Shown in pieces: positions 57,583 to 64,000 of a stretch of 64,000 nt of DNA. The notes under the pieces are model-generated. The model was not told the origin of the DNA, did no database searches, and saw only the letters and a program-made list of their open reading frames with translations. Origin of the DNA: Rhizobium sp. R635 (GTDB lineage Bacteria; Pseudomonadota; Alphaproteobacteria; Rhizobiales; Rhizobiaceae); the NCBI RefSeq assembly GCF_002211285.1, contig NZ_LOKX01000001.1, positions 496,001-560,000 on the forward strand, in the 5' to 3' direction. Position numbers and translations under genes: made by a program. Every line of letters starts with the position of its first letter. Position 1 is the first letter of the stretch.

Positions 57583-58053
57583 ATGGACGTTCTCGAATGG
57601 CTGGCGGCGACGGCGCCCGCAGTCGCGCTCCGGCGCTCTGCGACACTCTATATGTTCGTCAATGCCGCGCATATTCTGGCGATCGGCCTGCTGGTCGGCG
57701 CCATTCTGCCGCTCGATCTGAGACTCGCCGGCTTCTTCCGCAAGGTGCCCGTCGAGGCCGTCGCTCCGTTCCTGTCGCGCTCCGCCGGTGTCGGCCTCAT
57801 CCTGGCGATCGCGACCGGCTTCTGCCTCTTCAGCGTCCGCCCGCTCGAATATGCCGCAAATCCCGCCTTCCTCGCCAAGCTCTGCCTGATCGGCCTCGGC
57901 CTTCTCAACCTCCTGGCGGTTCATGTCGGGCGGGGGTGGAAAGGGCTCCTCGCCACCGGCCTCATCCATCCTGGCCTGCGCTTCTCTGCAGCCCTGTCGG
58001 CCGCAATTTGGATCGCTGCCGTATTGGCCGGGCGGTGGATCGGATTTCTCTGA
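57583..58053 (+). CDS. DUF6644-like membrane protein
   Basis: A 156-residue protein with about four membrane helices (FVNAAHILAIGLLVGAILPLDL, SAGVGLILAIATGFCLF, PAFLAKLCLIGLGLLNLLA, LSAAIWIAAVLAGRW). Conserved histidines in NAAHIL and AVHVGRG could bind haem or metal. Forms an operon with the DUF6152 gene. Role unknown. Confidence 0.75.
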   Translation: MDVLEWLAATAPAVALRRSATLYMFVNAAHILAIGLLVGAILPLDLRLAGFFRKVPVEAVAPFLSRSAGVGLILAIATGFCLFSVRPLEYAANPAFLAKLCLIGLGLLNLLAVHVGRGWKGLLATGLIHPGLRFSAALSAAIWIAAVLAGRWIGFL

Positions 58054-58077
58054 AACATCACCAATCACAGACGGTCT

Positions 58078-58092
58078 ATAGCAACTTGCTAT
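58078..58092. promoter_or_regulatory. HigA operator 1 (ATAGCAA-C-TTGCTAT)
   Basis: Perfect 7-1-7 palindrome 57 bases before higB. A related imperfect repeat (ATAGCA-AAA-TGCGAT) lies at 58119-58133, centre to centre 41 bases. Confidence 0.6.
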
Positions 58093-58118
58093 GAGGAGGC
58101 AGTTGCGTTAAATTTCAC

Positions 58119-58133
58119 ATAGCAAAATGCGAT
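58119..58133. promoter_or_regulatory. HigA operator 2 (imperfect)
   Basis: ATAGCA-AAA-TGCGAT, one arm mismatch, immediately upstream of higB. Confidence 0.45.
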
Positions 58134-58148
58134 GAACGCTTCCGGATT

Positions 58149-58436
58149 ATGCACATCATCACGCAGAAAAAGATTTGGGAAGCGAAAGACCGATGGCCTC
58201 AAACGGCCAATGCTCTGGATACCTGGTATCGGTTGATGAAGTCGGCGGAGCCGACGGATTTCGCTGACATGAAATCACTGTTTCCAGCGACAGATAAGGT
58301 CGGGCGGCACCACGTATTCGACATTGGCGGCAATAAGCTCCGCTTGGTCGCGGTGGTGCATTACAGATTCAGAAAGGTCTATATTCAGCGGATCATGGAC
58401 CACGCGGAATATGACAAGGGAGCATGGAAGGGTTAA
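58149..58436 (+). CDS. higB: HigB-family mRNA interferase toxin
   Basis: A 95-residue toxin of the HigB_toxin family (MHIITQKKIWEAKDRWPQTANALDTWY.. and the C-terminal VVHYRFRKVYIQRIMDHAEYDK). The conserved HxxYDKxxW ending is present. Toxin comes first, as usual for higBA. Cuts mRNA on ribosomes in studied cases. Confidence 0.92.
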   Translation: MHIITQKKIWEAKDRWPQTANALDTWYRLMKSAEPTDFADMKSLFPATDKVGRHHVFDIGGNKLRLVAVVHYRFRKVYIQRIMDHAEYDKGAWKG

Positions 58437-58440
58437 GCCG

Positions 58441-58848
58441 ATGAGCGCACTTGTAAGACTGGTAAGCGAGCACTGGACGCACGTTGCCCCTCTTCTTGCC
58501 ATGCCGGCCAATGAGGCTGAGTATGATCGTCTCGTGGAGCAGCTTGACGAGATCCTCGCTGAAGTGGGTGACGATGAGGATCATCCCTTGGCGTTGCTTG
58601 CATCGCGCATGGCGGATCTTGTCGAGGCCTATGACGAGAAAACCCGGCCAATGCCTCCCGCGACCGGAGCCGATGCGTTGCGTTATATCATGGCAGAGCG
58701 GGGGCTTGGCCAGTCCGAGATGCCGGAACTCGGCGCTCAGTCCGTCGTATCCGAAATTCTGAGTGGAAAACGGCAAATCAATCTTCGGCAAGCGCGCGCG
58801 CTGAGCGAGCGATTTCTCATTCCGGCATCAGTATTTCTCTCGCTTTGA
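58441..58848 (+). CDS. higA: HigA-type XRE antitoxin
   Basis: A 135-residue antitoxin with an N-terminal helical region (NEAEYDRLVEQLDEILAEVGDDEDHPLA) and a C-terminal HTH (RYIMAERGLGQSEMPELGAQSVVSEILSGKR). It starts four bases after the toxin stop. It would repress the operon through the ATAGCAA palindromes. Confidence 0.9.
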   Translation: MSALVRLVSEHWTHVAPLLAMPANEAEYDRLVEQLDEILAEVGDDEDHPLALLASRMADLVEAYDEKTRPMPPATGADALRYIMAERGLGQSEMPELGAQSVVSEILSGKRQINLRQARALSERFLIPASVFLSL

Positions 58849-58919
58849 CGACGGGGTTCACAGCAGAAGAGGCGGCATGACGACAGCGGCTGATGAGGAA
58901 AGGCTCCAACGCTCAGCCA

Positions 58920-60572
58920 TCAGCGATCACTGACCGCCGCCCTTGGATTGCGCCACGGCTCCTGGTTCGAGCGTGCCAGCGGCTGTTTGCCGAGAATGTG
59001 ATCCGCCGCCTTCTCGCCGGTCATGATCGACGGGCCGTTCAGGTTGCCATAGGTGACGTGCGGGAAGATCGAGCTGTCGGCGACGCGTAAGCCGTCGACG
59101 CCGATCACACGCGTCTGCGGATCGACTACCGCCATCGGATCGTCCTTGGCCCCCATCTTGCAGGTGCCGCAGGGATGATAGGCGCTTTCCAGATGTTCGC
59201 GCAGGAAGGTATCGATCTCATCGTCGCTCCGGACGCCTTCGCCCGGCTGGATTTCCGGCCCGCGATAGTGATCGAAGGCTGACTGCCCGAAGATCTCGCG
59301 GGTCAGCCGCACGCAATGGCGGAATTTTTCCCAATCTTCCGGATGGCTCATATAATTGAAGCGCAGCACCGGGTCGGCCTTGGGGTCGGGCGAGCGCAGC
59401 GTCACGCTGCCGCGCGATTTCGACAGGTTGTAGCCGACGTGAACCTGGAAGCCGTGGCTTTTCGCCGCCGCCTTGCCGTCATAGCTGATCGCAACGGGAA
59501 GGAAATGATACTGGATGTCGGGCTGCTTCAGTCCTGGCGCCGAGCGCAGGAAGGCGCAGGCTTCGAACTGGTTGGAAGCGCCGAGCCCGCCCTTGGAGAG
59601 CAGCCATTGGGCGCCTGCCACACCCTGCCAGAACCACGGCAGCCAGGAATAGAGCGACACCGGCTTGGTGCTGACCTGCTGGAAGTAGAACTCCATATGG
59701 TCCTGCAGGTTGGCGCCGACGCCCGGCCGGTCCGCCTTCACCTCGATGCCCATCTCCTTGAGATGCTCGGCCGGTCCGATGCCCGACAGCATCAAGAGCT
59801 TCGGCGAGTTGAAGGAGGAGGCAGAGACGATCACCTCGCGGTTCGCCTTCACCACTTCGACGCGGCCGTTGCGTTCGATCTCGACGCCTGTCGCCCGTCC
59901 GTCCTCGATCACGATCTTGCGCGCGAGCCCATAGACGATCTCGACATTTTGCCGCTTCAGCGCCGGTTTCAGATAGGCATTGGCGGCAGACCAGCGGCGG
60001 CCGCGGAAGATGGTCTGCTCCATCAGTCCGAAACCTTCCTGCTTGCTGCCGTTATAGTCCTCCGTCGTTTCGAAACCCGCCTGTTTGCCGGCCTCGACGA
60101 AGGCGCGGAACAGCGGATTGGTGAAGCCGCCGCGCTGGACGTGCAGCGGCCCGTCCGTGCCGCGCCAGCCATCCTCGCCGCCATGCGAATGTTCCATCCG
60201 CTTGAAATAAGGGAGGACGTCGGCATAGGCCCAGCCGCTGGCTCCGAGCTCTTCCCAGCGGTTGAAGTCCTCGGCATGGCCGCGCACATAGACCATGCCG
60301 TTGATCGAGGAGGAGCCGCCGATCACCTTGCCGCGCGGCGCGGTGATGCGCCGATTGTTGAGGTTCGGCTCCGGCTCGGAAAGATAGCCCCAGTTATAGC
60401 GCTTCATGCTCATCGGCCAGGCAAGCGCCGCCGGCATCTGGATGAACGGCCCGAAATCGCTGCCGCCCGCCTCGATGACGAGCACACTGTTCTTGCCGTC
60501 TTCGGACAAGCGGTAGGCGAGGGCCGAACCGGCGGAGCCGGAGCCGATGATGATGAAATCTGCTTGTTGCAT
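58920..60572 (-). CDS. betA: Choline dehydrogenase
   Basis: A 550-residue GMC-family flavoprotein that oxidises choline to betaine aldehyde. FAD loop [17 protein letters not shown] at residues 7-23, GMC signatures [20 protein letters not shown] and [18 protein letters not shown], and the catalytic His in [13 protein letters not shown] and the Asn of YGNLNGP. Membrane-associated in E. coli. Last gene of betI-betB-betA on the minus strand, separated from betB by a RIME repeat. Confidence 0.96.
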   Translation of the reverse strand: MQQADFIIIGSGSAGSALAYRLSEDGKNSVLVIEAGGSDFGPFIQMPAALAWPMSMKRYNWGYLSEPEPNLNNRRITAPRGKVIGGSSSINGMVYVRGHAEDFNRWEELGASGWAYADVLPYFKRMEHSHGGEDGWRGTDGPLHVQRGGFTNPLFRAFVEAGKQAGFETTEDYNGSKQEGFGLMEQTIFRGRRWSAANAYLKPALKRQNVEIVYGLARKIVIEDGRATGVEIERNGRVEVVKANREVIVSASSFNSPKLLMLSGIGPAEHLKEMGIEVKADRPGVGANLQDHMEFYFQQVSTKPVSLYSWLPWFWQGVAGAQWLLSKGGLGASNQFEACAFLRSAPGLKQPDIQYHFLPVAISYDGKAAAKSHGFQVHVGYNLSKSRGSVTLRSPDPKADPVLRFNYMSHPEDWEKFRHCVRLTREIFGQSAFDHYRGPEIQPGEGVRSDDEIDTFLREHLESAYHPCGTCKMGAKDDPMAVVDPQTRVIGVDGLRVADSSIFPHVTYGNLNGPSIMTGEKAADHILGKQPLARSNQEPWRNPRAAVSDR

Positions 60573-60593
60573 CTTCTTTTTTCCTAGAGGCTG

Positions 60594-60728
60594 CCCCTCA
60601 TCCGGCTGCCGCCACCTTCTCCCCGCATGCGGGGAGAAGGGACATGCCGCACCGTTTCGGTATTCCTAAGCGTCCCGTTTGCCACGTCCCCTCGCCCCGT
60701 TTACGGGGAGAGGGTTAGGGTGAGGGGC
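60594..60728. repeat. RIME repeat between betB and betA
   Basis: CCCCTCATCCGG...CACCTTCTCCCCGCATGCGGGGAG, then CTCGCCCCGTTTACGGGGAG and closing GGTGAGGGGC. Transcribed within the bet operon, so it could form stable hairpins in the mRNA and set the betB/betA ratio. Confidence 0.8.
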
Positions 60729-60742
60729 GGGTCTCGCTCCGT

Positions 60743-62206
60743 TCAATAGGGCGCCGCCACCGGCCCCATACCCACGTAAACCGTCTTCAACTCGGAATAG
60801 TGCTCCAGCGCTGCCAGCGAATTCTCCCGACCGAAGCCCGATTGTTTCGAACCGCCGAAGGGGATTTCCACCGGGCAGAGATTGTAGGTGTTGATCCAGA
60901 GCGTGCCGGCCTCCAGCCGGTCGACGATGCGGTGGGCGCGGGTGAGGTCGGCGGTGAAGACGCCGCCGGAGAGGCCGAATTCGCTGGCGTTGGCGCGCGC
61001 GATCACCTCGTCCTCGGCTTCGAAATCGAGCACCGACATGACGGGGCCGAAGATTTCCTCGCGGGCGATGGTCATGTCGTCGGTCACATCGGCAAAGACG
61101 GTCGGCTGCACGTAATAACCTTCACCGGAGACATTGTTCGGAATGCCGCCGCCGGCAATCAGCGTCGCGCCCTCGGCCTTGCCCTTCTCGATGTAGGAGA
61201 TCACCTTCTCGCGTTGCGCCCAGGAAACCATCGGGCCGATCTGCGTCGCCTCATCCATCGGGTCGCCGATCAGCATCGCCTCGGTGCGCGTCTTCAACCG
61301 CTTCAGGAATTCGTCCTTGATGGTCCTCTGCACGAAGACGCGCGTGCCGTTCGAGCAGACCTGGCCGGTCGAATAGAAATTGCCGAGCATTGCCCCGCCG
61401 ACGGCCGAATCGAGATCGGCATCATCAAAGACGATGATCGGCGACTTGCCGCCGAGTTCCATCGTCACGTGCTTCAGGTTCCCGGCCGCTGCTGCCGCGA
61501 CCCTGCGCCCCGTCGGCACAGAACCGGTCAGCGACACCTTGGCGACATCGGGATGGTTGACGAGCAGCGGTCCGGTGTCGCGGTCGCCCTGGATCACATT
61601 GAAGAGCCCCTTCGGCAGCCCGGCCTCGATGAGGATTTCGGCGATCTTCAATGCGCCGAGCGGCGTGTTCTCGGACGGCTTGAATACCATGGCATTGCCG
61701 CAAACGAGGGCAGGGGCCGCTTTCCAGCAGGTGATCTGCTGCGGATAGTTCCAGGCGCCGATGCCGACGCAGACGCCGAGGGGCACGCGCTTGGTATAGG
61801 CAAAATCCTGCCCGAGCGGGATATGGGCGCCGTTGAGGCCGGCCGGTGCTACACCCCCGAAGAATTCGAGGGCGTCGGCGCCTGATGTCGGATCGGCGAC
61901 GATCGTTTCCTGGATCGGCTTGCCGGTATCGAGCGTTTCGAGTTCGGAGAGAGCCCGGTTTCTCTCGCGCATGATGTCGGCCGCCCGTTTGAGGATGCGC
62001 CCGCGTGCCATGGGGCTCATCGCCGCCCATTCCGGCTGTGCGCGCTTGGCCGCGGCGATCGCCTTTTCGACGATCGCAGGCGTTGCGGCATGGAGCCGGG
62101 CGATCACCTCGCCGGTCGCGGGATAGATGCTCTCGATGACGGTGCCATCGGTATCCTCGACATATTCGCCGTCGATGAAGTGCGAGGCTTTCGGCTGGGC
62201 TTTCAT
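60743..62206 (-). CDS. betB: Betaine aldehyde dehydrogenase
   Basis: Converts betaine aldehyde to glycine betaine with NAD(P). The 487-residue ALDH has the general base Glu in TMELGGKSP, the catalytic Cys in [13 protein letters not shown] (about 286) and the cofactor Gly loop in [11 protein letters not shown]. The ATG at 62206 lies one base after the betI stop; an N-terminal extension to 62293 is RIME sequence and is rejected. Confidence 0.96.
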   Translation of the reverse strand: MKAQPKASHFIDGEYVEDTDGTVIESIYPATGEVIARLHAATPAIVEKAIAAAKRAQPEWAAMSPMARGRILKRAADIMRERNRALSELETLDTGKPIQETIVADPTSGADALEFFGGVAPAGLNGAHIPLGQDFAYTKRVPLGVCVGIGAWNYPQQITCWKAAPALVCGNAMVFKPSENTPLGALKIAEILIEAGLPKGLFNVIQGDRDTGPLLVNHPDVAKVSLTGSVPTGRRVAAAAAGNLKHVTMELGGKSPIIVFDDADLDSAVGGAMLGNFYSTGQVCSNGTRVFVQRTIKDEFLKRLKTRTEAMLIGDPMDEATQIGPMVSWAQREKVISYIEKGKAEGATLIAGGGIPNNVSGEGYYVQPTVFADVTDDMTIAREEIFGPVMSVLDFEAEDEVIARANASEFGLSGGVFTADLTRAHRIVDRLEAGTLWINTYNLCPVEIPFGGSKQSGFGRENSLAALEHYSELKTVYVGMGPVAAPY

Positions 62207-62207
62207 G

Positions 62208-62957
62208 TCATTTGTCCTTGGAAGGTTCGATGTGGTCGTCCCTTCTCCCCTGGGGGAGAAGGTGGCCCGCAGGGCCGGATGAGGGGGCGGCAATCTCGGC
62301 CTTACGGCCGCTCGCTCCTGCGTCGCTCACCCCCTCATCTGTCCTTTGGACATCTTCTCCCCGCTGGGGAGAAGGGGAGCTGCTAGCCAGAAGCGCGTTC
62401 ACATAATCCTCCGTCAGCGCGATCGAGGCTTCGATGCCGATCGGCGCCGATTTCAGACTTTGCCTGATATAGAGCCCGTCGATCATCGCCGCAGCGCCTT
62501 CGGCGATGCGTTCTGCGGCGTTGGCGGGCAGGAGCGCCTTGAGATCGGCAAGCAGGTTGGAACGCAGCCGCCTGGCATAGATCACCAGGAAGCGGCGCGT
62601 CTCTTCCGAGCGCTGCGCTTCGGCATAGAAGGCAAGCCAGGCGGCGATAGTTTCCGGTGCGAACTGGTCGGCGTGGAAATTGACGCGGATGACGGCCGAA
62701 AGCCGTTCGCGCGGCGTCGTCGCTGCCTTGAGTGCAGCTACGGTATCGTCGCGCAACTGTCTGAGCAGGGAGCGGATCGTCTCGATCAGCAATTGTTCCT
62801 TGCTGCCGAAATAATGATGCGCAAGGGCAGGAGACACACCGGCCTGGCGCGCGATGTCGGACATGGTGACGGCAAGCGAGCCGTGATCGCCGATCACCCG
62901 CAGCGCTGCATCGACCAGCGCCTTGCGGCGCACCGGCTCCATTCCGACCTTCGGCAA
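62208..62957 (-). CDS. betI: Transcriptional repressor BetI with RIME-encoded C-terminal tail
   Basis: TetR-family repressor of the bet genes that responds to choline. HTH at about residues 27-50 ([22 protein letters not shown]). The product is 249 residues, whereas BetI is normally about 195. Residues 194-249 ([19 protein letters not shown]...) are read from the RIME element at 62241-62377, so the tail is probably an accident of repeat insertion near the original stop. The repressor core is intact. Stop and betB start nearly overlap. Confidence 0.93.
   Translation of the reverse strand: MPKVGMEPVRRKALVDAALRVIGDHGSLAVTMSDIARQAGVSPALAHHYFGSKEQLLIETIRSLLRQLRDDTVAALKAATTPRERLSAVIRVNFHADQFAPETIAAWLAFYAEAQRSEETRRFLVIYARRLRSNLLADLKALLPANAAERIAEGAAAMIDGLYIRQSLKSAPIGIEASIALTEDYVNALLASSSPSPQRGEDVQRTDEGVSDAGASGRKAEIAAPSSGPAGHLLPQGRRDDHIEPSKDK
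62241..62377. repeat. RIME repeat inside the 3' end of betI
   Basis: Two hairpins, CTTCTCCCCTGGGGGAGAAGG and CTTCTCCCCGCTGGGGAGAAG, flank inverted CCGGATGAGGGGG and CCCCCTCATC. The element stays open in the betI frame. Confidence 0.85.
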
Positions 62958-62993
62958 ACGGACAACTCCCTTGAACTTCCCACTAGAATATTT

Positions 62994-63013
62994 TTGATTG
63001 ACTGATCAATCAA
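62994..63013. promoter_or_regulatory. Candidate BetI operator
   Basis: TTGATTG-ACTGAT-CAATCAA, perfect 7-base arms, 37 bases upstream of betI and 87 bases before hdeD. It resembles the ATTGATTGG half of the E. coli BetI site. Confidence 0.6.
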
Positions 63014-63099
63014 TAAAAATCTTTCTCGGGCTCATCCCTCTTCGGATCTTTCCCCGGTCAATTGCTGCAACATATTCAAATCCTACCGGGAGGTGCGTT

Positions 63100-63648
63100 A
63101 TGGCCGATGTCTTCAACGGGATGCCCACATCCTCTCTGCAGTCGAAATGGATCTGGTTCGTCGGCCTCGGTGTGCTGCTGCTCGTCTGCGGCTTGATCGC
63201 GCTCGGCAATCTGATGCTCGCCACCGTCGTCTCGGTCTATTATGTCGGCATGCTCATGCTGTTCGGCGGCGTGATCTATCTCGTTCATGCATTTCAGGTG
63301 CGCGGCTGGGATCACGTGTTGTTCTGGGCGCTGAGCGGCCTGCTTTACGTGCTCGCCGGCATCTGCGCCTTCATCAATCCCATCCTGACGTCGGCGGCGC
63401 TGACGCTGTTTCTCGCGATCGCCCTTCTCATCGCCGGCGTTTTCCGCACTTGGGTCGGCAGGCGCATGAAGCCCGCCAAGGGCTGGGGCTGGATCGTCGC
63501 AAGCGGGGTCACTACGGCGCTGGCCGGCTTTGTCATCGCGCTTGGCTGGCCGGTAAACAGCCTCTGGATCCTCGGCCTTTTCCTGGCCGCCGATCTCATC
63601 CTCCAGGGGTGGACGATGATCGCCTTCGGCTTCGGTATCCGCAGATGA
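63100..63648 (+). CDS. HdeD-family membrane protein
   Basis: A 182-residue protein with about six membrane helices in three repeated pairs (WFVGLGVLLLVCGLIALGN, VYYVGMLMLFGGVIYLVHAF, FWALSGLLYVLAGICAF and so on), as in HdeD of E. coli, which acts in acid resistance at high cell density. GGGAGG lies before the ATG at 63100. Divergent from betI and close to its operator, so shared control is possible. Confidence 0.87.
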   Translation: MADVFNGMPTSSLQSKWIWFVGLGVLLLVCGLIALGNLMLATVVSVYYVGMLMLFGGVIYLVHAFQVRGWDHVLFWALSGLLYVLAGICAFINPILTSAALTLFLAIALLIAGVFRTWVGRRMKPAKGWGWIVASGVTTALAGFVIALGWPVNSLWILGLFLAADLILQGWTMIAFGFGIRR

Positions 63649-63845
63649 AACAGTGGAACGGTTTCTTTTTTGACAAGGCCACGACAGGGGATTAAACTTT
63701 AAGGGTTACGGCCTTTCGACTTGCGGGATCGCCTCCGCGTGCGAATGCGTCAGGGCATCGGCGAAATATCGTCGAAGATGCCGAAAATGGTCATACGTCC
63801 CCCATGAGGCAGGATTCTGCCTGATCGAAAGTAGGGAGGAAGTCC

Positions 63846-64000
63846 ATGCCGATGGTCACCGTTTCCATCTCTCCGCAGCAAGCGGCGGGCATCCGTGCCG
63901 CCGTCGACAATGGCGGTTATGCCTCGAGCAGCGAGGTCGTCCGCGAGGCGCTTCGCCTCTGGGACACCGCCCGCAAGATGGGAGAGTTTCGCGGCGATGT
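63846..64000 (+). CDS. ParD-like type II antitoxin (3' end outside window)
   Basis: The first 51 residues read MPMVTVSISPQQAAGIRAAV then YASSSEVVREALRLWD, the ribbon-helix-helix of ParD antitoxins. AGGGAGGA precedes the ATG. A ParE toxin probably follows past the window edge. The 197-base gap upstream contains no other gene. Confidence 0.82.
   Translation, partial: MPMVTVSISPQQAAGIRAAVDNGGYASSSEVVREALRLWDTARKMGEFRGD

Overview
The window is a stretch of GC-rich alphaproteobacterial chromosome from Rhizobium (R. leguminosarum / R. etli group). Signs of this are the cell-cycle methylase ccrM, the mutY / DUF721 / dsbA-like / smc / ppdK order, BioR boxes around bioY, a bet operon, tRNAs with encoded CCA, and many RIME-type palindromic intergenic repeats. 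Most of it is ordinary core chromosome with compact, often overlapping transcription units.

Layout: 1-4.8 kb, minus strand: a truncated PAS membrane sensor, a RimJ-like acetyltransferase, an M16 peptidase and thrC. 5-7.4 kb: a lipoprotein and a hipBA toxin-antitoxin pair with two matching operators. 7.6-11.8 kb: HAD hydrolase, bioR and bioY with two BioR boxes, DUF1284, and an ArsR regulator divergent from a NIPSNAP/ABM pair. 11.9-21 kb: ccrM, then mutY-HAD-SnoaL divergent from DUF721, relBE-type TA, a DsbA-like lipoprotein and smc. 21-24.3 kb: a candidate structured RNA with a strong terminator, then ppdK. 24.6-25.9 kb: an IS110-family element inserted inside a RIME repeat. 26-31.6 kb: small hypotheticals, DUF1499, a dehydrogenase/DUF4166 - DCC - MBL operon. 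31.8-35 kb: tRNA-Gln followed by an AT-richer island with a two-gene restriction-modification system resembling BcgI. 35.3-44.8 kb: SDR, TetR/PspA/YiaA, an LplT-PlsC-AAS fusion, an orphan betaine-type binding protein divergent from a LysR regulator. 45-47.3 kb: tRNA-Pro followed by a transglutaminase-like protein and small orphans. 47.7-58.9 kb: GNAT/MocR pair, degP-type protease, LacI regulator, cysHDN with an Rrf2 regulator, DUF6152/DUF6644-like pair, higBA. 58.9-64 kb: betI-betB-betA, HdeD, and the start of a ParD antitoxin.

The most notable system is the IS110 element. Its 5' non-coding end can fold into a stem with an internal loop whose two sides match the left and right halves of the RIME target around a CT core. 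A second stretch matches both IS ends around the same CT. That is the expected layout of a bridge RNA that programs the recombinase, here to a RIME palindrome. The rejoined circle junction would also create a promoter. Other points of interest are the BcgI-like island at tRNA-Gln, a betI gene whose last ~50 codons are RIME sequence, three TetR operators in front of pspA, and four TA loci in 64 kb.
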